A stretch of DNA of 32,542 bases from JAQWRV01 sp045564915 (GTDB taxonomy: Bacteria > Pseudomonadota > Alphaproteobacteria > Rhodospirillales > Rhodospirillaceae). The DNA is taken from positions 1 to 32,542 of the forward strand of contig JBJLGL010000007.1 in NCBI GenBank assembly GCA_045564915.1. The letters run 5' to 3'. Every line of letters begins with the position of its first letter. Position 1 is the first letter of the stretch. Made by a program: the position numbers and the translations under genes. Of the stretch, positions 7,864 through 16,350 are shown in pieces. The notes under the pieces are model-generated. The model saw only the letters and a program-made list of their open reading frames with translations. It made no database searches and was not told the DNA's origin.

Positions 7864-8721
7864 CTAGTAATTTGGTTCCCGGTCGTAATTCACACCAGCT
7901 CTGACGTGCTGCTCATATTCGGGCGGAAGCACAGGATTATATTCTGGGTACCAATCTGGTGGCTCGCCCTCGACCCATTCTGTCGCAAAGGGACCGCCTT
8001 TACAGCGCACTATATGCAGTGATCCGCCCCAAGATGCAAAAGGCCCATGTTGAATGCCTGGAGGTCGCCAGAAATACCCGCCATCTCGAAAATTTCCCAT
8101 CGGAAAACAGAGGTCACCAAGAATCGAAAATTCCTCTTCAATTACTGGATGGATTTCGCATAAATTCGTACCCCAATGGGGGGCCATGCCAATCATCCAG
8201 GTACGCTCACCTGTATATGGATCTTCATATAATGACTTATGGAATGTACCTGTTGGATCCCAGTCCGGGGTATCAAATTTTTCCCCAACGTCAGTCATGC
8301 GCTCATGAGTAATAGTTTCTACGTGCTCTACCAGACGAGCGGAATCAAAGCCGTTACCCACTTTATCTGACTGGATAGCATGCGGCTCGGATGAGAAAAA
8401 AGATAAGGTGACCGCACCCTTCGCACTTGATTGACTTGTGCGCAAATAACCCCGCGGCAAATGAGCGTAATCATGCTTGCGATACAAAATATCATTTATC
8501 TGAATGGAGCCCTCAAGAACGAGAAACTCTTCATCACAGTCTAAGTGTTCCGGCTCAGTCCGAGACCAGCCTGCTGGCCACTTAAGCATAGTTGAAGAGT
8601 CACCACCTTCATCATCGATGCTTAGAATGCGCATATCTAGTTCTGGCCGCGCCCCCCCATATAAACCTTTAGTAAAGGGTAATACTTGTGACTGTACGAA
8701 TTCAATATGAGGGCGCGCCAT
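7864..8721 (-). CDS. DUF4437-like double-cupin protein
   Basis: A 285-residue protein of the ChrR-like/DUF4437 cupin type. The first barrel (about 30-115) contains EHLDCDEEFLVLEGSIQIND and HDYAHLPRGYLRT; the second (about 155-260) contains CEIHPVIEEEFSILGDLCF and GGYFWRPPGIQHGPF. It shares RPPG-(x)2-HG and the two-barrel plan with the next gene (7005-7853), suggesting an old duplication. Family members are thought to bind a metal through His/Glu, but no reaction is established. It lies 26 bases after the flavin hydroxylase and 10 bases before the second cupin. The two cupins could act on the product of the hydroxylase, for example in ring opening or isomerisation; this is inference. Confidence 0.75.
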   Translation of the reverse strand: MARPHIEFVQSQVLPFTKGLYGGARPELDMRILSIDDEGGDSSTMLKWPAGWSRTEPEHLDCDEEFLVLEGSIQINDILYRKHDYAHLPRGYLRTSQSSAKGAVTLSFFSSEPHAIQSDKVGNGFDSARLVEHVETITHERMTDVGEKFDTPDWDPTGTFHKSLYEDPYTGERTWMIGMAPHWGTNLCEIHPVIEEEFSILGDLCFPMGNFRDGGYFWRPPGIQHGPFASWGGSLHIVRCKGGPFATEWVEGEPPDWYPEYNPVLPPEYEQHVRAGVNYDREPNY

Positions 8722-8747
8722 GGGGCATAAATCCTGACATAAAAAGT

Positions 8748-9995
8748 TTATAGCGTTTTATCAAGCACAGCAGAGGGTATTGCATCATCGATCTTAGGAT
8801 CACCGGTTTGCAGGCTGAGTAAACGCTTGCCAACAGGTCCCATACTAGCATCCCATTGAAGCCCACCATGCGTAGACATCGTCCGACAATCTCGGAAGTG
8901 ACGCTGCACCGGGTTATTACCAGTTTGCGCGGATACACCCATCATACCAGAAAGTCGCGTTACAGCAGATAGACACTGCCTTGACGCATGCGCAAGATCT
9001 CTTCGAATAGTCATCAATGTAGTACCAGGCAGTGCACGGCCCGCTTGGCCCTCTTCATGCAGATAATCACTAATATTATTCACCAAAAGCGTTGCAGCTT
9101 GAATTTCCGCTGCTGATTCCCCCACGCGAATCTGTACGGGGACTTGCTCTGATATCGATTCCTTAAACATCTGACCTACACGTTTCTTAGTAAGCTCGCA
9201 ATATTGCTCAAGAGCTCCCAAAGCCGTACCAAGCATTGGTCCAGCAACTAGGGTGAAAAAATAAGGTGAAAATTCCACGTTGTAGATGTAACTATCGTGC
9301 AGCACCGCGCCTGGTGGCTTCATACCAGTAGCTTCTTCAGTGAGAATGGTGCGATGAGCAGGTACGAATTGATCAACAACCTTGATATCATTGCTGCCCG
9401 TGCCGCGCAGCCCTTCTGAATGCCAAACATCAACGATCTCATATTCCGAAGGCAAAAGCATTGCCATACGAAAGACTTGTGTCCTGCCACTATGTGGATC
9501 ATCGTCTATCTTGCCAACCTTCGCGGCAACAATGGCGCAGTCAGAATGGTTTATCCCACTGGAGAACTTCCATTGGCCATTGAGGATATAGCCTCCTTTT
9601 GTTTCGGTCATAGACCCGCCGCCAGCAAAAGCCGTACCAATAATCGCGTCCGGATGCGTAGGCCAAAATTCTTCTTGGCAATCAGGTGGAAAACGAGCCA
9701 AGAGCCAAGTGTGACAATAGACAACCGAGGCAACCCAAGAGGTGGAACCACAACCACGACCAAGCTCCTTAGTGATATCTACGTGGGCTCCCCAGTCCAT
9801 CTCAAAACCCCCGTAGCGTTTCGGGGTAAAGATTTTATGGATTCCTGCTGCCTTCAAATCAGCTATAGTTTCAGGCAATAGAGTCCTATTTTCCTCGGTA
9901 GCCAGTGCTCGCTCTCTCAGTACAGGAATGAGATTACGGGCGGCCTGCCTTACCTCTTCGCGTGTCGGGATGTAACTTTGCACTGCACCATCCAT
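8748..9995 (-). CDS. HsaA/HpaH-type flavin-dependent hydroxylase (acyl-CoA dehydrogenase fold)
   Basis: A 415-residue protein of the acyl-CoA dehydrogenase superfamily, group D flavin monooxygenase type. The N-terminal helical domain (about 15-125) includes PETIADLKAAGIHKIFTPKRYGGFE and GRGCGSTSWVASV. The middle beta domain has GGYILNGQWKFSSGINHSDCAIVAA and GLRGTGSNDIKV, and the C-terminal helical domain (about 245-395) has MMGVSAQTGNNPVQRHFRDCRTMSTH. These are the marks of HsaA, HpaB-like and naphthocyclinone hydroxylase-type enzymes, which hydroxylate aromatic rings with reduced flavin from a partner. No flavin reductase is encoded in this window, so the partner must lie elsewhere. A good ribosome binding site (GAGGAGAGGT) precedes the ATG, 14 bases after the SDR stop. 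A role as a non-oxygenase dehydrogenase cannot be excluded. Confidence 0.82.
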   Translation of the reverse strand: MDGAVQSYIPTREEVRQAARNLIPVLRERALATEENRTLLPETIADLKAAGIHKIFTPKRYGGFEMDWGAHVDITKELGRGCGSTSWVASVVYCHTWLLARFPPDCQEEFWPTHPDAIIGTAFAGGGSMTETKGGYILNGQWKFSSGINHSDCAIVAAKVGKIDDDPHSGRTQVFRMAMLLPSEYEIVDVWHSEGLRGTGSNDIKVVDQFVPAHRTILTEEATGMKPPGAVLHDSYIYNVEFSPYFFTLVAGPMLGTALGALEQYCELTKKRVGQMFKESISEQVPVQIRVGESAAEIQAATLLVNNISDYLHEEGQAGRALPGTTLMTIRRDLAHASRQCLSAVTRLSGMMGVSAQTGNNPVQRHFRDCRTMSTHGGLQWDASMGPVGKRLLSLQTGDPKIDDAIPSAVLDKTL

Positions 9996-10009
9996 GGCGC
10001 ACCTCTCCT

Positions 10010-10714
10010 CTACCAGGCTATAGTTTCGCCATTATAACGCTTAAAAGTCCCCGTTGTATTCATAGATAAATCATTAATTTGCTGACGCATTCCCTTTATA
10101 GCATCTCTCACTTCTACAGATGCCCCTTCCGCCATTAGGCCCATATCTGTTTTTGCATGCCCAGGACAAAGGCAGACAACAGTGATTCCCTCTGCCTTTA
10201 ATTGTTGCGCCATAAGACGCATAGCCTTGTTCAAGGCTGCTTTACTGGTGGCATAAGGATAAACTGGATAATCGTTCATTTGTGATAAAGATCCAACTGT
10301 ACTCGATACAGCCGCAATTTTCTTATGGTTACCTCTTCTTAAATTATCAAGAAAAACCTCAGAAACCTTCATCGGTCCTAATGTATTAGTCCAAAGCATA
10401 GCCGTCCATTCGTCAAAGTCGAATCCACCCAACATCTGAGCAGAAAAGTTATTACTTGCGATGCCTGCATTATTGATAATTACATCAATAGCTTGACCAG
10501 ATAGCTTAGTGCCAAGGAGGTCTACTGATACATGGTCTGAGACATCCATTGCTTCTACCGATACTGAACGATTGTCAGCAGCCAGAGAATTCAAAGCAGT
10601 TGCATCAACAGGTTTCCGGCAACTAGCAATAACCTGCCATTCCGCAGCAGCATATTGCCTGGCAAATTCAAGTCCTAGTCCGCGATTACTCCCTGTAATC
10701 AAAACTGTTGGCAT
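10010..10714 (-). CDS. Short-chain dehydrogenase/reductase (sniffer/carbonyl-reductase-like)
   Basis: A 234-residue classical SDR. The cofactor motif is T7-G-S-N-R-G-L-G14, the NNAG motif is at 81-84, the active-site serine is in SSTVGS (about 137-142), and Y154-A-T-S-K158 is the catalytic YxxxK. The pattern is closest to the sniffer/CsgA-like NADPH carbonyl reductases. Start choice: the frame is open 25 codons further upstream, but ATG at 10714 is preceded by GAGGAG at 6-7 bases and begins immediately before the Rossmann strand (MPTVLITG). It is the first gene of the reverse operon SDR, flavin hydroxylase, cupin, cupin. It probably oxidises or reduces an alcohol or ketone intermediate; the substrate is unknown. 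Confidence 0.88.
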   Translation of the reverse strand: MPTVLITGSNRGLGLEFARQYAAAEWQVIASCRKPVDATALNSLAADNRSVSVEAMDVSDHVSVDLLGTKLSGQAIDVIINNAGIASNNFSAQMLGGFDFDEWTAMLWTNTLGPMKVSEVFLDNLRRGNHKKIAAVSSTVGSLSQMNDYPVYPYATSKAALNKAMRLMAQQLKAEGITVVCLCPGHAKTDMGLMAEGASVEVRDAIKGMRQQINDLSMNTTGTFKRYNGETIAW

Positions 10715-10798
10715 GTTGATCTCCTCGACGTACTTTTCATGTTGCTGATTAATACCTAGACTAATGGTTTCAACACGCAAGACCAACAAATGCTTGTT

Positions 10799-10804
10799 TA
10801 TAAT
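10799..10804 (+). promoter_or_regulatory. Candidate -10 box (TATAAT) for the FAD-linked oxidase gene
   Basis: A perfect TATAAT lies 34 bases before the ATG at 10839, in the 124-base gap shared with the divergent SDR operon. No good TTGACA-like hexamer is found at 16-18 bases upstream, so the site is only suggestive. Confidence 0.3.
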
Positions 10805-10838
10805 GCTCGGTTGGCGAATGCCGCAAAAGGAATGAGCT

Positions 10839-12410
10839 ATGGATCAATCAACAATTATCAAGCTCTTAGAACAAATAGTGGGGCCAGATAATATTATAAC
10901 CGATGAGACTGATCGTGAACTTTACGGCAAAGACATATACTACGAACGTCAGCCACCGATAGCTGTTGTTCAGCCTAGTGCAATTGACCAACTTAAGGCT
11001 GTCGTTAAGTCAGCGGCCACCAATGGAGCCACTATAGCCGCCCGTGGTGGCGGTTTATCTTATTCAGCGGGATACCTGACTGACCGAGACGACACGATCC
11101 TCATCGATATGCGGCACCTCAATGACATCGTAGAGATTAATCAGGAAGATATGTATGTCTGCGTTCAAGCGGGCGTAACGTGGAACCAATTAAACGACGC
11201 CTTGGCGCCGCTTGGTTTGCGCACTCCTTTTTGGGGCACGGGATCGGGCTTGTTTGCTACCGTTGGCGGTGGCCTATCCCAGAACGCCATCAACTACGGC
11301 TCGGGCAAGTACGGAATGCTAGTGGAAAGTGTAATCGGTCTGCGTATGATCACGGCCGACGGCGAAGAACTTCTAACTGGATCGTGGGGTACACCGGAGG
11401 ACCCTGTTCCTTTCAACCGCTACTACGGACCCGATTTAACGGGGTTGTTCCTTGGCGATAGTGGTGCATTAGGGATCAAAGCGGAGATTGCGTTGCAGCT
11501 CATCCCGCGACCTGCGGAAGTACGTTTCGCAGCATTCAGTTTTCCAACACGAGCGGATTACGTTGCTGCCTCAGGCGCTATCGGACGGTTGGGTTTGGTT
11601 TCAGAGTGCTTTGGGCTTGATCCGTTTTTTCTATCTGAACGGATCGCTTCGACTGGCTTTGCCGACGATATTGATAAGCTTCTTGGTATTGCCAAGGGTC
11701 AAAGCTCAATTCTGCGGGGCATGAAAGAAGCTTTCAAAGTTGCTGCTGCGGGCCGCCGCTATTTGAAAGATGTTGGCTACTCGCTACATATGAGCGTCGA
11801 TGGGCGTGATGATGCCGATGTTGAAAGCGCCCTTACCGCCGTTAAAAAAGCCTGCGAAGACAATCAAGGTCGGGAAATTGAAGCCAGTATTCCAAAGGTC
11901 ATGCGTGGTACACCCTTTCCACCGCCGATCATGATGCTTGGACCGTCAGGCGACCGCTGGGTTCCCATGCATGGTATCCTTCCACATTCACGGCTCGGTG
12001 CAATCTTGGATGATATCGACGCCTACATGGATACTCAGAGTGATGTGATTGAAAAACATGGTATTGTATGGGGGCAAGTGAGTAATCTTATCGGGCAGTC
12101 CCGTGTTTTAGTAGAAATCAATCTTTATTGGAAAGACCGCCGCACAGACATGATCGAGAGTTACCTCGATGACGATTTTCTAAACTCCAAAGACATCTAT
12201 GTTCATAATCCTGAATCCTTTGATGTCGTTGGTAAGCTGCGTATTGGCCTTGCCGCTTTATTCCGAAAGCGCGGCGGAACCCATTTACAGATTGGCCGCA
12301 GCTATCCTTTCTTGGACTCTCGATTGGACAATACCGCCGCCGCCATTCGGTCGATCAAGAACATGGTCGACCCTGACAACCGTATTAACCCGGGTGCGCT
12401 TGGCCTTTAG
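10839..12410 (+). CDS. FAD-linked oxidase (VAO/GlcD superfamily)
   Basis: A 523-residue flavoprotein. The N-terminal PCMH-type FAD domain (about 30-225) shows VVQPSAIDQLKAVVKSA, IAARGGGLSYSAGY, VQAGVTWNQLNDALAPLGL, ATVGGGLSQNAINYGSGKYG, and YYGPDLTGLFLGDSGALGI. The C-terminal cap ends in the usual DPDNRINPGALGL. Relatives include vanillyl-alcohol oxidase, 4-cresol dehydrogenase, D-lactate dehydrogenase and glycolate oxidase. The length and the GPDLTGLF segment are compatible with aryl-alcohol/phenol-type members, but the substrate is not settled by the sequence. No signal peptide, so it is cytoplasmic. AAAGGA sits at a good distance before the ATG. The stop codon overlaps that of the convergent molybdenum hydroxylase gene by four bases. 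Confidence 0.85.
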   Translation: MDQSTIIKLLEQIVGPDNIITDETDRELYGKDIYYERQPPIAVVQPSAIDQLKAVVKSAATNGATIAARGGGLSYSAGYLTDRDDTILIDMRHLNDIVEINQEDMYVCVQAGVTWNQLNDALAPLGLRTPFWGTGSGLFATVGGGLSQNAINYGSGKYGMLVESVIGLRMITADGEELLTGSWGTPEDPVPFNRYYGPDLTGLFLGDSGALGIKAEIALQLIPRPAEVRFAAFSFPTRADYVAASGAIGRLGLVSECFGLDPFFLSERIASTGFADDIDKLLGIAKGQSSILRGMKEAFKVAAAGRRYLKDVGYSLHMSVDGRDDADVESALTAVKKACEDNQGREIEASIPKVMRGTPFPPPIMMLGPSGDRWVPMHGILPHSRLGAILDDIDAYMDTQSDVIEKHGIVWGQVSNLIGQSRVLVEINLYWKDRRTDMIESYLDDDFLNSKDIYVHNPESFDVVGKLRIGLAALFRKRGGTHLQIGRSYPFLDSRLDNTAAAIRSIKNMVDPDNRINPGALGL

Positions 12411-14641
12411 ACGGCAAATCCTTCTAGTTTGAGTGGCACAGAGCGTACCCGTTGACCTGAGGCAGCAAATATCGCATTTGCTACTGCTGGCAGTAATGGC
12501 GGTAAGCCCGGCTCACCCAACCCTGTCGGACTAAACTCTGATTGGATGAAATGGGTTTCGACTTCAGGAGCGTCAGCTATCTTCAACAGTGGGTACCGAT
12601 CAAAATTGCCTTCCTCGATCCGGCCGTTTTCGATAGTTAGGCGCTGACCAATCATAGCACTGATGCCATCCATCACCGATCCTTCCATCATATTCTCCGC
12701 ACCGCTCATGTTAATGATAGGCCCAACGTCAGCTGCCACAGTCACCTTGTGTACACGTACAACGTTGTCGGCCTCCATACTCACTTCAGCAACCTGAGCA
12801 ACATGGGCTAAGTGGCTAAAATAAAACCCAATACCTAGGGCATGTCCTTCAGGTACTGGTTTACCCCATCCTGCTTTCTCAGCCGCCAGCTTAATTACAT
12901 CGGCCGTACGGCCCGTGTGCAGTTTTCTGACATTGCCAGGTTCGAGCCACCGGGATTCGCCAACGACGTCCAACAGAAACTCAACATGGTCGCGGCCAGC
13001 TGCTTCAGCCAGTTCATGCAAGAACGACTGGAAGACAAATCCATGGACATTGGACCGCGGCGCTCTCAACGCCCCAGTTGGAATGCTCCACGGTAGCAAA
13101 GATTGAGTAAATTTGACATTGTCGATGAGCGGCGCGGGAAACTCGCTTTCGCTCAAACTGGCAAGCCCAATTGCTTTTTCACCATCTTCAGTGAAGGTGA
13201 CAAAATGGTCTCCGAGAGCTACCAATTTACCATTTTCGTCCACCGCACCAGACATATAATGGAACCCACCGGGCCGATAAAACTCATGACGAATGTCATC
13301 TTCCCGGGTCCATTGTAATTTAACCGGTGCACCTACGCGTTCGGAAATAGCGACAGCCTCGCAGACAAAGTTATTGTAGAGGCGCCGTCCAAAACCTCCA
13401 CCGCCCCTAATTTGATGAAGATTAACCTTCTCTTCAGAGAGACCCCATACTTTTGCTACCGAAGCAACAGCACGTTGTGGTGTTTGGGTTGGCGCCCAAA
13501 TTTCGACTTCATCGCCGCGATGCCAGGCCGTGCTGTTTTGCGGCTCCATATTGACATGAGCAATGAATGGATAGGTGTAAAGTGCATCGACAACTTTGTA
13601 TGGTGCATCGGCAATGGCGGCGTCGGCGTCTCCCTTTTCATAAAGAACTTCTTCACCCTTAGAGCCAGCGAGCGCCTTGGCCCGCTTAACTGAGCTACTC
13701 CAACTATCCTTAGACGCCATACTTTCGTCCCAAACGACGTCAAGTGCATCTTTGCCCTTTATAGCCGCCCATGTGGAGCTAGCCACCACAGCCACACCGG
13801 GCATGACCTCCTGGGCATCGCCCGTACCCTCTAATATAAAGGCATCAAGCACACCGTCCATTGATCGAACCTGATCTAGATTAGCCGATGTCACGCGTCC
13901 GCCAAATGCGGGACAGCGTGTATATGTGGCGTAAACCATATCGGGTACTACAACGTCGCTCCCAAACAACAGCTGACCTGAAACGACTTTATCGTTTTCA
14001 ACGCCACCAATTCGCGTCCCAAGAATTTTGTATTCTTCACGTGTCTTTAACGTAAGAGATAAAGGATCAGGAACAGGAATCTTTGAAGCCGGTATTGCAA
14101 GATCACCGTAGGCTATTCTACGACCACTTGGATCATGAGTGACCACACTATTACTAGTAGTACATTCATCAGCGGAAACACCCCATTGTTCCGCAGCAGC
14201 AGCGATCAGCATGTGACGACCAACAGCTCCAGCTTGGCGCAATTGATTCCACGAACCTGGAATCGCAAAAGACCCACCTGCAATCTGGCGGCCGTAAATT
14301 TCTGCACTGATGACGGACTGCTCGACGTTAACGTCACCCCAATCCGCGTCCAGTTCTTCAGCAACAATCATTGGTAATGCTGTGATCACGCCCTGCCCGA
14401 CTTCAGGGCTATGGTTATAAATCAAGATCTGTCCATCAGGCGAAATTTCGAGATAAGCGTTTGGCACAAATGTGTCTGCTTCTTTAGCACGACTAGATTT
14501 CGTTAGAACGTCTGGGCCAATCATAAAGGCCAAAGAAAGTCCTCCGCCGGACATCAAGCCAATCTTGAGTACCGACCGACGCGTTCCATGGTTATATTCG
14601 TTAACGATATCAATGGATGTTGACTGAGCCGTATCGGACAT
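12407..14641 (-). CDS. Tat-exported molybdenum hydroxylase large subunit (IorB-like, xanthine dehydrogenase family)
   Basis: A 744-residue protein. A Tat signal is present: R21-R22 in TRRSVLKIG, then a hydrophobic stretch (LMSGGGLSLAFMIG). The mature part carries molybdopterin-subunit signatures: SPEVGQGVITALPMIVAEELD, GGGFGRRLYNNFVCEAVAI, RAPRSNVHGFVFQSFLHELA, and near the C-terminus GLGEPGLPPLLPAVANAIFAA, which holds the conserved glutamate. These match isoquinoline 1-oxidoreductase beta-type and aldehyde dehydrogenase-type periplasmic enzymes, which hydroxylate N-heteroaromatics or oxidise aldehydes with water. The [2Fe-2S] small subunit that normally accompanies it (IorA type) is not in this window. 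Start choice: ATG at 14641 is 6 bases after GGAGG; the upstream TTG lies inside that site. The N-terminal segment before the twin arginines is polar, as expected. Confidence 0.88.
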   Translation of the reverse strand: MSDTAQSTSIDIVNEYNHGTRRSVLKIGLMSGGGLSLAFMIGPDVLTKSSRAKEADTFVPNAYLEISPDGQILIYNHSPEVGQGVITALPMIVAEELDADWGDVNVEQSVISAEIYGRQIAGGSFAIPGSWNQLRQAGAVGRHMLIAAAAEQWGVSADECTTSNSVVTHDPSGRRIAYGDLAIPASKIPVPDPLSLTLKTREEYKILGTRIGGVENDKVVSGQLLFGSDVVVPDMVYATYTRCPAFGGRVTSANLDQVRSMDGVLDAFILEGTGDAQEVMPGVAVVASSTWAAIKGKDALDVVWDESMASKDSWSSSVKRAKALAGSKGEEVLYEKGDADAAIADAPYKVVDALYTYPFIAHVNMEPQNSTAWHRGDEVEIWAPTQTPQRAVASVAKVWGLSEEKVNLHQIRGGGGFGRRLYNNFVCEAVAISERVGAPVKLQWTREDDIRHEFYRPGGFHYMSGAVDENGKLVALGDHFVTFTEDGEKAIGLASLSESEFPAPLIDNVKFTQSLLPWSIPTGALRAPRSNVHGFVFQSFLHELAEAAGRDHVEFLLDVVGESRWLEPGNVRKLHTGRTADVIKLAAEKAGWGKPVPEGHALGIGFYFSHLAHVAQVAEVSMEADNVVRVHKVTVAADVGPIINMSGAENMMEGSVMDGISAMIGQRLTIENGRIEEGNFDRYPLLKIADAPEVETHFIQSEFSPTGLGEPGLPPLLPAVANAIFAASGQRVRSVPLKLEGFAV

Positions 14642-14780
14642 TTCGGCCTCCAAAGGACTAAGGGTTCATTGGTTGAATCTATGTCCCACTATACACCGAT
14701 TTACCATCAAGTACCGGCTGAACACTTGGCATTCGCCTAGTGAAAATTCATGCTTTTCAATATGTTGGTGAGGAGGTGCA

Positions 14781-15443
14781 TTACTTTGTGACGATTTCAG
14801 CTGCAGTTTCAAGCAATTTTTCAGGCGAACGCTGGGGTTCTGGTATGATCATACCTCGCTTTACTGCAGGCCTTTCTCCAACGATTCCGAACCATCGCAA
14901 TAGGTTTGGGTGTCCATCTAAAACCAGTCCTGACCAATCATGCTGAGCAATCCATGGGAAGCATGCCATATCAGCTATTGAATAATCACCCGCTAAGAAT
15001 TCTTCATTCTTAAGCCGGGTATCCATAACTTGAAACAAACGAGTTGTTTCATCACGATAACGGTCAATTACGGACGGAATTTTTTCCGGGAAATAACGAT
15101 AGAATACATTGGCTTGGCCCTGCATAGGACCTAATCCTCCCATCTGCCACATAAGCCATTGTATAACCTCTGAGCGCCCATTTTTGTCATCCGGAAGGAA
15201 GCGACCAGAAAGTTCACTTAAGTATATTAATATTGCACCTGACTCAAAAACAGCAAAATCATTGTTGCCACGATCAACAATAGCTGGCAAACGGCCGTTT
15301 GGATTGATCTTTAGAAAATCAGGATGCTTCTGTTCTTTTTCTCTCATGTTGACGAGGCAGATGTTATAGGGAATCTCCATCTCTTCAAGCGCAATCGAGA
15401 TCTTACGTGTATTAGGCGTAGACCAGGTATAAAAATCTATCAT
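14781..15443 (-). CDS. Glutathione S-transferase family protein (YfcG/YghU-like)
   Basis: A 220-residue GST. The N-terminal thioredoxin-fold domain begins IDFYTWSTPNTRKISIALEE. It has NPNGRLPAIVDRG with the cis-proline and FESGAILIYLSE, where the ES pair binds the gamma-glutamyl group. The C-terminal helical domain has WLMWQMGGLGPMQGQANVFYRY and DYSIADMACFPWI, the N-capping box/hydrophobic staple. The STPNT and MGGLGPMQGQ segments match Nu-class GSTs, which have disulfide-bond reductase or conjugating activity. GGAGCG precedes the ATG at 15443. It lies at the distal end of the reverse gene run from 20619, a usual place for a detoxifying or isomerising GST in a catabolic set. Confidence 0.87.
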   Translation of the reverse strand: MIDFYTWSTPNTRKISIALEEMEIPYNICLVNMREKEQKHPDFLKINPNGRLPAIVDRGNNDFAVFESGAILIYLSELSGRFLPDDKNGRSEVIQWLMWQMGGLGPMQGQANVFYRYFPEKIPSVIDRYRDETTRLFQVMDTRLKNEEFLAGDYSIADMACFPWIAQHDWSGLVLDGHPNLLRWFGIVGERPAVKRGMIIPEPQRSPEKLLETAAEIVTK

Positions 15444-15555
15444 CTTCGCTCCATTCTCAGAGACATACGATATCTAGACAATCTTAGTGGCTTCCCAAAT
15501 AGTTGGATGTAAGATTCCTAGACCCGCTGAACTCTTAGATAATAAGCACACCCGC

Positions 15556-16275
15556 TTAACGAGATGAACCCATACGCTGAGTAGCCTTTGGATCGTCGCC
15601 AACAACCATATAAATCTTCTTGCTAGCATCGGCGTTATCATACGTAGACACAACAACATCAGCCAGATCAGCCCGTGTAACAGGACCAGTTTTCTCGGGC
15701 CTTTCACTCAGTCTAATAATGCCTGAGCGGGAATTTGATGTCAGCTGGCCTGGCCGAATAATAGTGTAATCTAGAGAGCTAGCTATAATATAGTTTTCAG
15801 CCTTTTCTTTAACCTTAATGATTTTACCCAAGCTAAGACGCTGTTTATCTGGAACCATAGAGATACTTTCTCCAGGACCTATAACAGTGACTACTATTAG
15901 TCTCTTAAGGCCTACACTCTCCATTGCATCAACAATATTGATAGTACCAACCAAATCGGGCGGCTGCTCTCCGCGGCCACCACCCAGCGTAGATAAAACT
16001 GCATCGAAATTCTTTGAGGCAACAGCCTGGGCCACGTCTTCAGCAATCACTGCATCACCAAAAAAATACTCAACCCCCAGCGGTTCGAGGTTTTCAAGTG
16101 TTGAGGTTGGGCGTACAAATGCTGTCACAGTATCGCCACGATCAACAAGAATCTTTGCAATCTCTAGCCCAGTGTTACGGGTTGCACCAATGATCAGAAA
16201 GTCATCTGCCATCGCAGAAAATTCTGGCAACAAAAAGCTACAGAAAGAAATTAATGAAAGAATTATTTTTCTCAT
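15556..16275 (-). CDS. NmrA-like atypical SDR (NAD(P)-binding) with apparent signal peptide
   Basis: A 239-residue protein from ATG 16275. The core is an atypical SDR: DDFLIIGATRNTGLEIAKILVDRGDTVTAFVR, then GVEYFFGDA, DAVLSTLGGGRG, LKRLIVVTVIG, YTIIRPGQL and PVTRADLADVVV, as in NmrA/flavin-reductase-like proteins. They bind NADP(H) but often lack the YxxxK catalytic pair, as here. What is odd is the N-terminus: MRKIILSLISFCSFLLPEFSAMA is a textbook Sec signal peptide, yet NADP(H) is cytoplasmic. An alternative start at the ATG 16212 (MADDFL) would remove it but has no ribosome binding site. The frame is also open to 16329. Function unknown; a reductase or redox-sensing role is possible. Confidence 0.72.
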   Translation of the reverse strand: MRKIILSLISFCSFLLPEFSAMADDFLIIGATRNTGLEIAKILVDRGDTVTAFVRPTSTLENLEPLGVEYFFGDAVIAEDVAQAVASKNFDAVLSTLGGGRGEQPPDLVGTINIVDAMESVGLKRLIVVTVIGPGESISMVPDKQRLSLGKIIKVKEKAENYIIASSLDYTIIRPGQLTSNSRSGIIRLSERPEKTGPVTRADLADVVVSTYDNADASKKIYMVVGDDPKATQRMGSSR

Positions 16276-16350
16276 TGAATAATGCCCAGTCATTTGATCA
16301 GAAAAAATATCATACGAAGTCAAGGTCACAAAGGTGCTTACAGATTAAAG

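Noticed and set aside
9420..9881. A 153-codon open frame on the forward strand inside the flavin hydroxylase gene
   Set aside because: Antisense to a gene with clear domain motifs; no ribosome binding site or recognisable sequence.
10715..10789. A 25-codon upstream extension of the SDR
   Set aside because: ATG 10714 has a strong ribosome binding site and starts immediately before the first Rossmann strand, as is normal.
15818..16282. A 154-codon open frame on the forward strand inside the NmrA-like gene
   Set aside because: Antisense to a recognisable Rossmann protein; low-complexity Ser/Pro/Thr content and no motifs.
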